DNA of 64,000 nucleotides, taken from positions 20,277 to 84,276 of the forward strand of contig JANQQC010000048.1 of the NCBI GenBank assembly GCA_028285145.1. Direction: 5' to 3'. The notes beneath the pieces are model-generated. The model made no database searches. It was given only the letters and a program-made list of their open reading frames with translations, and was not told the origin of the DNA. Shown in pieces: positions 9,013 to 18,793 of the stretch. Source of the DNA: Hyphomonadaceae bacterium (GTDB lineage: Bacteria > Pseudomonadota > Alphaproteobacteria > Caulobacterales > Hyphomonadaceae). The position numbers and the translations under genes are program-made. Position 1 is the stretch's first letter. Every line of letters starts with the position of its first letter.

Positions 9013-9840
9013 TTATCCGAAATCGTAATCAGACAGCTTGTGGCCTGGGTCTGGCCAACTGAGATCCATGTCCTCAAGCGCGCCGCGTACGATCCGGGCG
9101 ATCATCGCGTTGCGCCGTGTTCGGCTGTCTGCCGGGACGATATACCAGGGCGCATGCTTGGTCGAACAGCGCCGCACCATGGTCTCGTAGGCGTCCATGA
9201 AGTCTGGCCATAGCTTCCGATCCTCCAGATCGGCGGGGTTGAACTTCCATCTTTTGTGAGGCTCGGTGATGCGCTCGCGGAGGCGCTCGCCTTGCTCGTC
9301 ATAGCCAACATTCAGCATGAATTTCAGGATTGTGATCCCGTTCTCAGACAGATGCTTTTCAAAGGAATTGATCTGCTCGTAACGTTGCTCGACCACGTCT
9401 GCTGGCGCGAACTCTCGGACCTTCACAACAAGCACATCTTCATAGTGGGAGCGATCGAAAACGCCGATCCGTCCCTTCCGCGGGACCGCCTGATGAATGC
9501 GCCAGAGATAGTCATGGGCGAGTTCGGTCTTTGAAGGAGCCTTAAACGCCTCAACCTGCATCCCGAGCGGGGAAGTATCCGCGAACACATTACGGATCAC
9601 GCCGCTCTTTCCCGACGTGTCCATGCCTTGAAGCACAACAAGCAGGGCGCGCTTGCGCTCCGCATAGAGCTTGTCTTGCAGTTCATTGATCGTGGCCGCA
9701 TCCTTTTTCAGGCAGATGCTCGCTTCCTTCTTGTCATCGAAGATCTCCCGGTTGCGGGACGGATGGTCATCGAGGGAGAAATCAGCGCCCGACTTGGCGA
9801 TCAGTGCTTCGCGAACGGACTTTATGGATGGGTGGGACAA
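9013..9840 (-). CDS. ppk2: Polyphosphate kinase 2 family, polyphosphate:nucleotide phosphotransferase
   Basis: Transfers phosphate between polyphosphate and nucleotides. The 275-residue protein has the PPK2 Walker A GMDTSGKSG (72-80) and the Walker B/lid region with VFDRSHYEDVL (D129, D135), the single-domain PPK2 pattern. An in-frame TTG at 9861 would add seven residues, but it lies inside the rpsD terminator T-run. The TTG at 9838-9840 has GGAGG eight bases upstream and is preferred. It is downstream of rpsD on the same strand but behind a terminator, so it is probably expressed separately or by read-through. Nucleotide preference (AMP, ADP) cannot be told from sequence alone. Confidence 0.9.
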   Translation of the reverse strand: MSHPSIKSVREALIAKSGADFSLDDHPSRNREIFDDKKEASICLKKDAATINELQDKLYAERKRALLVVLQGMDTSGKSGVIRNVFADTSPLGMQVEAFKAPSKTELAHDYLWRIHQAVPRKGRIGVFDRSHYEDVLVVKVREFAPADVVEQRYEQINSFEKHLSENGITILKFMLNVGYDEQGERLRERITEPHKRWKFNPADLEDRKLWPDFMDAYETMVRRCSTKHAPWYIVPADSRTRRNAMIARIVRGALEDMDLSWPDPGHKLSDYDFG

Positions 9841-9851
9841 GGAGCATTCCT

Positions 9852-9888
9852 CCGAAAACAAACAAGCCGCGCAAGGCTTGCGCGGCTT
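9852..9888 (-). terminator. Rho-independent terminator of rpsD
   Basis: On the minus strand a GC-rich hairpin (arms AAGCCGCGC and GCGCGGCTT, within a 12+12 base inverted repeat at 9864-9888) is followed by a T-rich stretch reading TTGTTTGTTTTC. It lies 28 bases after the rpsD stop codon and immediately before ppk2. Confidence 0.85.
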
Positions 9889-9915
9889 GTCGATAACTTC
9901 AAGAGAAGCGCTGTG

Positions 9916-10533
9916 TTAGGACGAGTAGTACTCGACCACCTGCGCAGGCTCCATCTTAACAGCGTAAGGCACGTCATTCAGTTCAGGAACGCGCACATAG
10001 GTCGCCGTCATCGCTTTTGGATCGACCTCGATATACTCGGGCAAATCCCGTTCGGGAGAGCCAAGCGCCTCAAGCACAAGCGCCATGTTGCGTGACTTCT
10101 CGCGGATTTCCACGACATCACCGGGCTTCAGGCGATACGAGCCGATATTCGTTTTTACGCCATTCACTTTGACGTGGCCGTGATTCACGAACTGGCGCGC
10201 CGCGAAGACCGTTGGAACGAACTTGGCGCGGTAAACGAATGCCTCAAGGCGGCTTTCGAGCAGGCCGATCAGGTTCTCAGCGGTGTTGCCTTTCAGGCGA
10301 GCCGCTTCGTCATAGGTCCGGCGGAACTGCTTCTCAGTGATGTCGCCATAGTGAAACTTGAGTTTCTGCTTGGCCATCAGCTGCATGCCGTAGTCAGAAA
10401 CCTTCTGACGACGGCCCTGACCATGCTGGCCGGGCTTGGTTGGGCGCTTGTTAACCGGGGATTTGGGGCGGCCCCAAATGTTTTCACCGACACGGCGGTC
10501 AATCTTGTACTTCGTCGAGTGACGACGTGACAT
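9916..10533 (-). CDS. rpsD: 30S ribosomal protein S4
   Basis: Primary 16S rRNA-binding protein of the small subunit, important for 30S assembly and decoding accuracy. The 205-residue protein has the expected N-terminus ([14 protein letters not shown]) and an S4 RNA-binding domain around residues 95-155 containing [17 protein letters not shown] Shine-Dalgarno precedes the ATG. Here it stands alone with its own terminator rather than in the alpha operon, as is common in Alphaproteobacteria. The next gene upstream is divergent (SDR at 10722). Confidence 0.98.
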   Translation of the reverse strand: MSRRHSTKYKIDRRVGENIWGRPKSPVNKRPTKPGQHGQGRRQKVSDYGMQLMAKQKLKFHYGDITEKQFRRTYDEAARLKGNTAENLIGLLESRLEAFVYRAKFVPTVFAARQFVNHGHVKVNGVKTNIGSYRLKPGDVVEIREKSRNMALVLEALGSPERDLPEYIEVDPKAMTATYVRVPELNDVPYAVKMEPAQVVEYYSS

Positions 10534-10721
10534 GGGTAGTCCTCATTGTCGACGCGGGCCGGTGGGCGGCAGACATTCGCGCCCACGATCTCAACGGCGG
10601 CTCCGCACCATCCCGTCATGAACGCGCGCTTGAACAGGAAAAGACGCCTTCCGTCAAGGCAATCTGGCGCGAGAGCGCAGCCAGTGCTGTAACAAGTTTT
10701 ATAGGTACTCAGGAGGAAAGC

Positions 10722-11528
10722 ATGGGTCGGCTAGACGGACGGACAGCGATTGTCACAGGAGCAGCCAGCGGAATCGGCCGCGCATCGGCCGAAGCCCTGC
10801 ATCGCCACGGCGCTAAAGTGTTTGCAACGGACGTGGATGAGGCCGGTCTTGCGTCGCTTGCTGCCGCTCACGACGGCATCGAAACCGGGCTGCAGGACGT
10901 TGTCGATGAAGCGCGTTGGGACGCCGTCTTTGCCGAAGCGGCCGACAAGCTCGGAACCCCCAGCATCCTCGTCAATAATGCCGGCATCGCATTGGCTGGG
11001 CCAATCGAGGAGTACTCGCTCGACGACTGGCAAAAGCAGATGGCGGTCAATGTGGACAGCGTTTTCCTCGGAACTCGCGCCGCGATGCGCGCCATGAAGG
11101 GCGAGGGCGGCTCCATCATTAATATCTCCTCCATTGCAGGTCTTGGCGGCGCGGCAGGTGCGAGCGCCTACTGTGCCTCAAAAGGAGCGGTGCGTCTGTT
11201 CAGCAAGGCGGCGGCGCTGGAGTGTTCGCAACTGGGCTATGCGATCCGGGTGAACTCGGTCCATCCGGGTATCATCGACACACCCATCTGGACCAAGAAC
11301 ATCACGCGCATGGCAGAAGTGATGGATGAAGAGCAGGCGGCGACGCTGACATCCGACACAGGCGCGAATACCATGGATGTCGACGCGATTGCCGAAGGTA
11401 CCGCTCCAATGGGTCGCGCGGGCCGTCCGGAAGAGATCGCCGATATGATCGTCTTCCTCTCCTCAGACGAGTCCAGCTACATCACCGGGCAGGAAATGGT
11501 CGTCGACGGCGGCATTCGCGCCCGCTGA
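10722..11528 (+). CDS. Short-chain dehydrogenase/reductase
   Basis: A 268-residue classical SDR with the NAD(P)-binding TGAASGIG (12-19), NNAG (85-88), a catalytic Ser in NISS (136-137) and YCASK (Y150, K154). It ends with the MVVDGGIRAR-type C-terminus. ATG 10722 has a strong AGGAGG seven bases upstream; the open frame upstream to 10527 reads unrelated sequence and is not counted. It resembles cyclopentanol or 3-alpha/20-beta-hydroxysteroid dehydrogenases, but substrate cannot be assigned. It is divergent from rpsD and convergent with the Nudix gene. Confidence 0.9.
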   Translation: MGRLDGRTAIVTGAASGIGRASAEALHRHGAKVFATDVDEAGLASLAAAHDGIETGLQDVVDEARWDAVFAEAADKLGTPSILVNNAGIALAGPIEEYSLDDWQKQMAVNVDSVFLGTRAAMRAMKGEGGSIINISSIAGLGGAAGASAYCASKGAVRLFSKAAALECSQLGYAIRVNSVHPGIIDTPIWTKNITRMAEVMDEEQAATLTSDTGANTMDVDAIAEGTAPMGRAGRPEEIADMIVFLSSDESSYITGQEMVVDGGIRAR

Positions 11529-11532
11529 CACC

Positions 11533-12252
11533 TTAGAGGCGATCATTCGTGTGGCCCGTCCGCGTCCAGCGCAGGAAGGGCGGGCCATCATCAGCCCCTT
11601 CGAGACGCGCGCCGATTTCACCGAGCATGAAGCGCGTGACGTTTGGCAGATCGAGCGCCATCGCGTCCTTTAGTGTCACCCACTGCAGATCGTGCAGTTC
11701 AGCCCCATCCACTGGCGGACGCTCATCGATCAGAGCGTCCTCGGCCTCGGCCATGAAGAACCGTGCGTCGAAGCGCTTGGGTCGATAGGGCGGGGTGATG
11801 GCCCGGCCAATAAACGTCATGCCTTTCAGGCAGGGCGCGATGCCGAGGCCGTAATACTTGTCCCATCCAATCGGTGGCTTCCCTTCGAGTGGGCTGTCCC
11901 GGCCGACGATCAATCCGGTCTCTTCAAATGTTTCCCGAATAGCGGTGAGCGCAAAGGATCTTGGTTTGCGCCTTGCCTGAATCGTCAGCTTGGCTTCGAC
12001 GTCGGCGCGAAGCTCAGAAACAGCTTGAGCGCGCCCATCATGCGGATCAACGCGTCCACCGGGAAAAACATACTTGTCCGGCATGAAATCATGGCCGCCC
12101 GAACGCTTTCCCATCAGCACGCGCGGCATCGCCTGGTCGCGCCGGACAAGGATCAGCGTTGCGGCGTCTTTCGGGCGAGGCGTTGGGTTTGTGGTGTCGA
12201 CGATGTCGTCCGCATCTTCTTTGTCGAAGGCTGAAGGGAGAGGTTTCGTCAT
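11533..12252 (-). CDS. Nudix hydrolase
   Basis: A 239-residue Nudix-fold pyrophosphohydrolase. The Nudix box is split by a long insertion: GGRV at 65-68 and then, about 35 residues later, RETFEETGL (106-114) with the metal-binding Glu residues. This insertion layout is seen in the NUDT19-like subgroup. The substrate is not known. Its ATG overlaps the rnr stop codon (ATGA at 12249-12252), so the two are translated from one mRNA. Confidence 0.85.
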   Translation of the reverse strand: MTKPLPSAFDKEDADDIVDTTNPTPRPKDAATLILVRRDQAMPRVLMGKRSGGHDFMPDKYVFPGGRVDPHDGRAQAVSELRADVEAKLTIQARRKPRSFALTAIRETFEETGLIVGRDSPLEGKPPIGWDKYYGLGIAPCLKGMTFIGRAITPPYRPKRFDARFFMAEAEDALIDERPPVDGAELHDLQWVTLKDAMALDLPNVTRFMLGEIGARLEGADDGPPFLRWTRTGHTNDRL

Positions 12253-14477
12253 TTTCGTTTTCCCTTCCGCCTATGCTTCGGCGTCGTCGTCTTCTTCCGA
12301 CGAGCCTTATGTCGGTCGCCGTGTTCCTTCGCCGAAGCCCCCTTCTTCTTGGGTCGCGGCTTGGACAGCATCTCCAGCAGAAGCCCGCCTTGCAAGGGGG
12401 TGACCTCTTTCAATTCGACTGTGACCGGCTGGCCAAGTTCGAACCTTTGACCGGACCCGCGTGCGACCAGCGACATCGCCTTGTCGTCGAAGACCCAGAA
12501 TTCATTGGAAAGCGACCGGATCGGAATGAAGCCATCAGCAGCCGTGTCAGCAAGCCGGATAAAGAGACCTGCTCCGGTAACGCCGGTGATCCGGCCCTCG
12601 AACTCAGCACCGACGCGGTCTTCAAGGAAGAGCGCAAGATAGCGATCCGTGGCTTCACGTTCTGCCGCCATGGATCTGCGCTCCGTGGTCACCAGATGTT
12701 CGGCGGTTTCGGACAGCCGGACAGCTTCTTCTTTGCCGAGACCGTCAGGACCGAGCCCCAGACCTGAAATCAACGCCCGGTGAACAATCAGGTCCGCATA
12801 GCGCCGGATCGGTGACGTGAAGTGTGCGTACCTGGCAAGATTAAGCCCGAAATGCCCGAGATTTTCAGATGCATAGATGGCCTGAGACTGACTGCGCAGG
12901 ACGGTCTCCATCACCATAGTCTCATTGTCGCCATCGCGCGTATCCTCGATGAGGCGATTAAAGCGTGAGGTTTGCGGCCGTTCGCCTTTCGGCCATTTGA
13001 TGCCAATGGTCTGAAGAAGATCGGCGAGGGACGCGATCTTTGCGTCTGAAGGCTGGTCGTGAACGCGGTAGAGCAGAGGAGATTTCGCTTTTTCAAGCGC
13101 TTCTGCAGCCGCGACGTTCGCCTGGATCATCATTTCTTCGATGAGCTTATGCGCATCAAATCGTTCTTTAACACGGATGCCTTGAATCGTTCCGTCATCG
13201 GCGAATTCGATCCGGCGCTCCGGCAGTTCTAGGCCGAGCGGTCCGCGCTTGTCTCTCGCCTTCGACAACGCTGCATAGGCTCCCCAAAGCGGTTTCAGCA
13301 CACTATCGAGAAGTTCAAGCGCGCGGTCAGATGTGGGGTGATGATCTATGGCCGCCTGCGCCTCGGCGTAGGACAGCTTGCCTGCCGAGCGCATCATGCC
13401 TCGGATAAAGCGATGCCCGCGCTTGGTACCTGACTTGTCGAAGGTCATCTCGACAGCCAGGCAGCGGCGCAATTCGTTTTCGCGCAAAGAGCATTCATCT
13501 GCCGAGAGCTCGAAGGGCAGCATTGGGACAACCCGGTCAGGGAAGTAAGTCGAGTTTCCCCGCTTCATGGCTTCGCGATCGAGTGCTGAGCCTTCGGTGA
13601 CATAGGCGGCGACATCTGCAATCGCGACGATTACGCGCCAGCCATCGCTTAACTTTTCAGCGAAAACAGCGTCGTCATGATCGCGGGCATCCGCCGGATC
13701 AATGGTAATCAAAGGGATCTGCGTGAGGTCCTCGCGCTCGGCGGCTGCCGGTTTGGCCTCGCGCGCTTGCTTCAGCGCGTCGTCTGGGAACTCGGTCGGG
13801 ATGCCGTGGGCGTGGATTGAAAGCAGGCTGGCTGCTTTTGGGTCACCTGCTCGGCCGATTACTTCTTTGATGATGGCGCGTTTCGGTCCGTGTGGTTTTC
13901 CATGCTTTGGCTTGGCTTCGACAAGATCGCCATCTTTTGCGCCATTGATGTCGCTCTCTTCGACCAGCAATTCTCGTCGATCCTTGCGGTTGGCGGACAC
14001 AATCCGTCCGCCATGGCGGCCACGGGTAAACAGGCCGACGAGGGTCCCATCCTCGTCTTTGTCGAACAGTTTGATGATGCGGGCGAGATAGGATTCGCCG
14101 CGTGGCTGGATCGCACAAAGTGCCCGATCGCCAATACCCGGAGCGCGGCCTTTGCGGTGCTTGCCGCGATATCCGGCATACTGGATGTCAGGTCCGAAAA
14201 GGCCGTCCCGGCCCGACACGCGGCCGATGAGATCGCCATGATCATCGATACGTTCAAACTGGACAACGCCAGTTGGCGGTGGAGAGTCGGCTTTGGCGAA
14301 GGCGCGTTTGCCCGTTCGTTCAAGTTGGCCATCGTCTTCGAGTTCGTTGAGAAAGCCGCGCAGCGCAGCGCGTTCAGCGCCTTTTACTTTAAGGCCGCGG
14401 GCAATGTCTCGTTTGGTGGAAATGTGTGGATTGGCCGTCAAGAATTCGAGGACGGCCTCTTTGGTTAGTTCAGTCAT
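12249..14477 (-). CDS. rnr: Ribonuclease R
   Basis: Processive 3'-5' exoribonuclease that degrades structured RNA and takes part in mRNA and rRNA quality control. The 742-residue protein has an N-terminal winged-helix region, a cold-shock domain, a large RNB catalytic domain with DPADARDHDDAVF carrying the metal-binding aspartates, an S1 domain near residues 635-715, and a strongly basic Lys/Arg-rich tail. Length and order match RNase R rather than RNase II. The Nudix gene overlaps its stop by four bases. Confidence 0.96.
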   Translation of the reverse strand: MTELTKEAVLEFLTANPHISTKRDIARGLKVKGAERAALRGFLNELEDDGQLERTGKRAFAKADSPPPTGVVQFERIDDHGDLIGRVSGRDGLFGPDIQYAGYRGKHRKGRAPGIGDRALCAIQPRGESYLARIIKLFDKDEDGTLVGLFTRGRHGGRIVSANRKDRRELLVEESDINGAKDGDLVEAKPKHGKPHGPKRAIIKEVIGRAGDPKAASLLSIHAHGIPTEFPDDALKQAREAKPAAAEREDLTQIPLITIDPADARDHDDAVFAEKLSDGWRVIVAIADVAAYVTEGSALDREAMKRGNSTYFPDRVVPMLPFELSADECSLRENELRRCLAVEMTFDKSGTKRGHRFIRGMMRSAGKLSYAEAQAAIDHHPTSDRALELLDSVLKPLWGAYAALSKARDKRGPLGLELPERRIEFADDGTIQGIRVKERFDAHKLIEEMMIQANVAAAEALEKAKSPLLYRVHDQPSDAKIASLADLLQTIGIKWPKGERPQTSRFNRLIEDTRDGDNETMVMETVLRSQSQAIYASENLGHFGLNLARYAHFTSPIRRYADLIVHRALISGLGLGPDGLGKEEAVRLSETAEHLVTTERRSMAAEREATDRYLALFLEDRVGAEFEGRITGVTGAGLFIRLADTAADGFIPIRSLSNEFWVFDDKAMSLVARGSGQRFELGQPVTVELKEVTPLQGGLLLEMLSKPRPKKKGASAKEHGDRHKARRKKTTTPKHRRKGKRK

Positions 14478-14561
14478 TGGGGTCGTATATAGGGGAGTCG
14501 CGCGGAAAAAGCGCGGCTCTTGTGTAATTCGGCGGTATGAAAGCCCAGTCGGCTCGTTCGA

Positions 14562-15032
14562 CTACTCGTCGAGGTTCAGCCGCATCTCGACCAGATAGGA
14601 CGAGAAACCGGCCTTCTCATATGCTCGGATCGCGGTGTCATTGCCGTCATAGACCGTGAGGTGGACTTCCGGCAGATCGTTGGCCGCCGCCCAGTTCAGC
14701 AGGTGATCGAGCAGGCGTTTGTTCAGGCCTTTGCCGCGATGCTCCGCGCGCACGAACATGAAACCGAGAAAGGCGTGATACTCGTGATCGACATAGTCGA
14801 GGGAGCGCCGTTTCTGGGCATAGCCGGACCCGACAAGCTCTCCATCGACTTCGATGACAGCGACTTCAGCGTCGGAGGAATCGATCAGCGCGCCGACATC
14901 GTAATAGCTGATCGGGTCAGGTTTCAGTGTGTGATCGTATGGCCGTTCGGCCTCGACGATGCCCTGCTCGAATTGCAGCAGAACCGGCAGGTCATCCCGC
15001 ATCGCAGAACGGACAGAGATTTCGCCTGACAT
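14562..15032 (-). CDS. GNAT-family N-acetyltransferase
   Basis: A 156-residue acetyl-CoA-dependent acetyltransferase. The acetyl-CoA-binding segment is RAEHRGKGLNKRLLDH, followed by EVHLTVYDGNDTAIRAYEKAGF, the usual GNAT C-terminal half. It starts six bases after the topA stop and is therefore probably in one transcript with topA. Substrate unknown. Confidence 0.88.
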   Translation of the reverse strand: MSGEISVRSAMRDDLPVLLQFEQGIVEAERPYDHTLKPDPISYYDVGALIDSSDAEVAVIEVDGELVGSGYAQKRRSLDYVDHEYHAFLGFMFVRAEHRGKGLNKRLLDHLLNWAAANDLPEVHLTVYDGNDTAIRAYEKAGFSSYLVEMRLNLDE

Positions 15033-15038
15033 CGCGAC

Positions 15039-17591
15039 CTACTTTTTGGCGGCGGCCTTTTTCTTCTTGGCCGGCGCTTTCTTCTTTTTCTTGCTGCCCT
15101 TCGCGGCGCGCTCAGCGACAAGCGTGACTGCTTGTTCCAATGTCACATCCGCTGGCTCAACATCCTTTGGCAGGGTCGCATTGATCTTGCCGTTCTTAAC
15201 ATAGGGGCCGTAGCGACCCTCCAGCACCTGGATAGGATCGCCATTCTCGGGATGAGAGCCCAGATCCTTCAGCACCTTCGCCGTGCCACCGCGGCCACGT
15301 GGATTGGCGCGCTTCTCGGCAATGAGTGTAACCGCCCGGTTGAGGCCAACCTCAAAGACTTCATCGACCGTAGGCAGGTTCGCATAAGTCTTGAGGTGTT
15401 GGACGTAGGGTCCGTACCGTCCAATCGCCGCCAGAATGGGTTCATTGTCTTCCGGGTGTGCGCCGACAGTGCGGGGGAGGGACAGCAACATCAACGCCTT
15501 CTCGAGGTCCAACTCCTTGGCATCCCAGCCTTTCGGAATGCTCCCGCGTTTTGGCTTGTCTTCGCCTTCCACGGGAGTTTCGACATAAGGCCCGAACCGC
15601 CCCGTTTTCAGGAGCACTGGCTGACCTGTCTCCGGATCGATGCCGAGTTCCTCGCCGTCTGGATTGATCGCGTTCTCGGACTCTGCATCGACTGAGAAGG
15701 CGCGCGTGTACTTGCAGTCCGGATAGCGCGAGCATCCGACGAAAGCGCCGTGACGCCCAAGCTTCAGGCTGAGTTCACCTTCATTGCAGAGTGGGCAGAG
15801 GCGCGGTCGCTCTTTGGGCTCGCCATTCTCGTCCACGGTCGGAAAGACATACGGCCCCAGCGTTTCGTTCAGTGCGTCGAGAACTTCGGAAACGCGAAGA
15901 TCCTTGGTTTCGCCAATGGCCGCGTGGAACTGCGTCCAGAAGTCTCGCAGGAAGGTCTTCCAGTCGAGCTTTCCATCGGAAATGACATCGAGCTTTTCTT
16001 CGAGGTCTGCAGTGAAGTCGTATTCGACGTAACGCTGGAAGAAGTTTTCGAGGAAGGCCGTTACGAGCCGCCCCTTGTCCTCAGGGATCAACTGCTTCTT
16101 CTCAAGACGCACATAATCGCGGTCTTCCAGCGTGGAGAGCGTCGATGCGTAGGTCGATGGACGACCAATGCCGAGCTCTTCCAGACGCTTGACGAGCGAA
16201 GCTTCAGTGTAACGTGGCGGTGGTTGTGTGAAGTGCTGCGAGTTCGTCGCCTCTACGAGGTCAGCGTGCTCGCCTTCCGTCATTTTGGGCAGGCGGGCTT
16301 CGGCATCCTCGTCCTCGTCGGTGTCATCGCGGCCTTCAGTATACAGCTTGATGAAGCCGTCAAAGACCAGCACCTGACCGGTCGCGCGGAGCGTCGCGCG
16401 GCTATCCTTGGACACCAGATCAATCGTTGTTCGCTCGAACTGCGCAGCCTCCATCTGAGAGGCAACCGCGCGGCGCCAGATCAACGCATATAGCTTCCAG
16501 AGGTCGCCATCAGACTGCTTGTAGTCGTCCGGCCGGATGGAGAAATCGGTCGGGCGCACGGCTTCGTGCGCTTCCTGCGCGTTCTTCGCCTTGGAGGAGT
16601 AGCGCCTTGTTTTCTCGGGAAGATACTGCGCGCCATAATCGGATTTGATCTTGTCGCGCGCGGCCGCATAGGCCTCTTCAGCCATGTTGACGCCGTCGGT
16701 CCGCATATAGGTGATGCGGCCTTCTTCGTAGAGCTTCTGGGCCGCCTGCATTGTACGCTTGGCGGTGAAGCCAAGCTTGCGAGAGGCTTCCTGCTGCAGC
16801 GTTGAGGTAATGAAGGGCGGCGGTGGATTGCGTTTGACCGGCTTGGCCTCCACCGACGACACCGAATAGCCGCCGGCCTTCACGGCCTCCAGCGCAGCAT
16901 CGGCGCTGCCCTCATCACCGAGGGTGAATTTCTTCAGCGTGTCGCCGTCGAGCGCGTAGAGTCGCGCCTCGAAATCCGTTCCGTTCGGGGCGCGCAGCGT
17001 TGCCTGAACCTGCCAGTATTCCTGCGGCTTGAATGTTTCGATCTCCAGCTCCCGCTGGCAGATGATCCGCAATGCAACGGACTGAACCCGGCCCGCCGAG
17101 CGTGAGCCCGGCAGCTTGCGCCAGAGGACCGGTGAGAGATTAAACCCGACCAGATAATCCAGCGCACGGCGGGCGAGATAAGCGTCCACCAACTCGCTGT
17201 CGATCTCGCGCGGATTCTCCATCGCATTGGTAACGGCGGCCTTCGTGATCGCGTTGAAAACGACGCGTTCAACGTCCACATCCTTCAGCACGCGGCGCTT
17301 TTTCAGGGCTTCCATCAAGTGCCAGGAAATTGCTTCCCCTTCACGATCGGGGTCAGTTGCAAGGATCAGTGTGTCCGAGCCTTTCACGGCATCAGCAATC
17401 TCGCGAATGCGTGTCTGAGACTTGGAATCCGCCTGCCACACCATCTCAAAATCATTGTCCGGATCAACCGAGCCATCCTTGGACGGCAGGTCTCGGATAT
17501 GACCGTACGAGGCCAGAACCTTGTAGTCTGACCCCAGGTATTTGTTGATGGTCTTGGCCTTTGCGGGGCTTTCGACAACGACGACTTTCAT
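15039..17591 (-). CDS. topA: DNA topoisomerase I (type IA)
   Basis: Relaxes negative supercoils by single-strand passage. The 850-residue protein starts with MKVVVVESPAKAKTI (TOPRIM, E8), has DPDREGE at 80-86 and the active-site Tyr in GRITYMRTDG (Y295). It has one canonical CxxC zinc-ribbon pair near CPLCNEGEL followed by degenerate repeats of the TopA C-terminal type (GRYGPYV), and a Lys/Ala-rich tail. The frame is open 48 codons further upstream, but that part is not homologous and begins inside the lptG 3' region, so the start at 17591 is preferred. Confidence 0.97.
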   Translation of the reverse strand: MKVVVVESPAKAKTINKYLGSDYKVLASYGHIRDLPSKDGSVDPDNDFEMVWQADSKSQTRIREIADAVKGSDTLILATDPDREGEAISWHLMEALKKRRVLKDVDVERVVFNAITKAAVTNAMENPREIDSELVDAYLARRALDYLVGFNLSPVLWRKLPGSRSAGRVQSVALRIICQRELEIETFKPQEYWQVQATLRAPNGTDFEARLYALDGDTLKKFTLGDEGSADAALEAVKAGGYSVSSVEAKPVKRNPPPPFITSTLQQEASRKLGFTAKRTMQAAQKLYEEGRITYMRTDGVNMAEEAYAAARDKIKSDYGAQYLPEKTRRYSSKAKNAQEAHEAVRPTDFSIRPDDYKQSDGDLWKLYALIWRRAVASQMEAAQFERTTIDLVSKDSRATLRATGQVLVFDGFIKLYTEGRDDTDEDEDAEARLPKMTEGEHADLVEATNSQHFTQPPPRYTEASLVKRLEELGIGRPSTYASTLSTLEDRDYVRLEKKQLIPEDKGRLVTAFLENFFQRYVEYDFTADLEEKLDVISDGKLDWKTFLRDFWTQFHAAIGETKDLRVSEVLDALNETLGPYVFPTVDENGEPKERPRLCPLCNEGELSLKLGRHGAFVGCSRYPDCKYTRAFSVDAESENAINPDGEELGIDPETGQPVLLKTGRFGPYVETPVEGEDKPKRGSIPKGWDAKELDLEKALMLLSLPRTVGAHPEDNEPILAAIGRYGPYVQHLKTYANLPTVDEVFEVGLNRAVTLIAEKRANPRGRGGTAKVLKDLGSHPENGDPIQVLEGRYGPYVKNGKINATLPKDVEPADVTLEQAVTLVAERAAKGSKKKKKAPAKKKKAAAKK

Positions 17592-17668
17592 GCGCGCATC
17601 CCTTTGAGGCGGCGGAAAGTGGGTGAGCGGTCCTCGCCTGTCAAGCGAGGGATTTGTAACAGCCCGGC

Positions 17669-18793
17669 TTACCCATCCTCGCGATAGGCAAGAACAGTCA
17701 GACTGGTGAAGAGCGCAAACAGCGCCGGAGACCACGCCGCCAGGAAGGGCGTAACAGCACCTGCCGAACCAAGGCTGGATGAGAGCTGCGTAATGAAGAA
17801 AAGCCCAATCGCCGCGCCGCCGCCAAAGGCGATCAGACGAGAGGTGCCTCCCAGCCTCGACAGCCTGAGACAGACGATCGCGCCGATCAGTCCCATAGAG
17901 ATGAAGAGGATGGGTGACGCCAGAAGCGAATGCCAGCGCATATTGTATCGGGAGGCATCAAGGCCCGCCGCGCGAGTTTGGCTAATAAAACCTGGCAGGT
18001 TCCAGAAACCAATCGTGTTGGGAGAGGCGAACTTGTCGAGCAGCTTGTCCGCATCGAGACTGGTGGGAATGGAGAGGAAGTCCCGGCGCACTGGCGGCTC
18101 GCCGCGCACGTTTTCGATAATGCCCTCAAGCTGCCAGAAACCGTTTAGGAGCCGTGCGCGCTCTGCATCAATCCGGCGAACGAACGTGAAGTTTTCGGTC
18201 GCGCGGCCGCCAGCGTAGATCCGCTGCTCTTCGAGGAGCTTCACATCGGCCAGAATCGCGCCGTTCTCTTCCAGCCGCTTTGCGTGGATCACGATCTGGC
18301 CGCCATCATCTCCCTGGCGCAGCCAGACGCCATTCTTCGCGACGGTCAGCGAGGCCCCGCCATCTTCCAGCAGTTTTGCCCGTTCGATCTCGAAGCGCGA
18401 GGTCAACGCGGCTCCAACCGGGTTTAGAATGGTGGTGGCAAATACGCCAAGCACGCCAGCCATCAGCATGATCGGTGTCAGGAACCGCCACGCTGAAACC
18501 CCTGACGCCCGGATGATGGAGAGCTCCGCGCGCTTGTTCAGCCGCGAATAGGCGATCATTGATGCAACGAGGATGGAGAAGGGCAGGGTCTGCTCGATGA
18601 GCATTGGTAGTTTCATCAGCGTGAGCTGTATTGCCTGGACCGGCGTCAGCTCCACATCCCCGCCGACCGTCCGCATCTGCTCCACGACGTCCACGAGCAC
18701 GATTGCGAGGACAAAAATGCCGACGACCAGTGCAAGGCCCGACAGGCATTCCTTTAGGATATAGCGCTGGATGCGGCTGAGACCGTCGATCAT
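17669..18793 (-). CDS. lptG: LPS export permease LptG
   Basis: Inner-membrane subunit of the LptB2FG transporter that extracts lipopolysaccharide and passes it to LptC. The 374-residue protein has three N-terminal and three C-terminal hydrophobic segments around a periplasmic beta-jellyroll region (about residues 130-280), and an RRAxLSIIRASG-like coupling-helix segment. Its ATG overlaps the lptF stop by four bases. Downstream, 77 bases separate it from topA. Confidence 0.95.
   Translation of the reverse strand: MIDGLSRIQRYILKECLSGLALVVGIFVLAIVLVDVVEQMRTVGGDVELTPVQAIQLTLMKLPMLIEQTLPFSILVASMIAYSRLNKRAELSIIRASGVSAWRFLTPIMLMAGVLGVFATTILNPVGAALTSRFEIERAKLLEDGGASLTVAKNGVWLRQGDDGGQIVIHAKRLEENGAILADVKLLEEQRIYAGGRATENFTFVRRIDAERARLLNGFWQLEGIIENVRGEPPVRRDFLSIPTSLDADKLLDKFASPNTIGFWNLPGFISQTRAAGLDASRYNMRWHSLLASPILFISMGLIGAIVCLRLSRLGGTSRLIAFGGGAAIGLFFITQLSSSLGSAGAVTPFLAAWSPALFALFTSLTVLAYREDG

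Noticed and set aside
17592..17735. 48-codon N-terminal extension of topA
   Set aside because: Unrelated to TopA, overlaps the 3' end of lptG, and the canonical MKVVVVESPAKAKT start is downstream.
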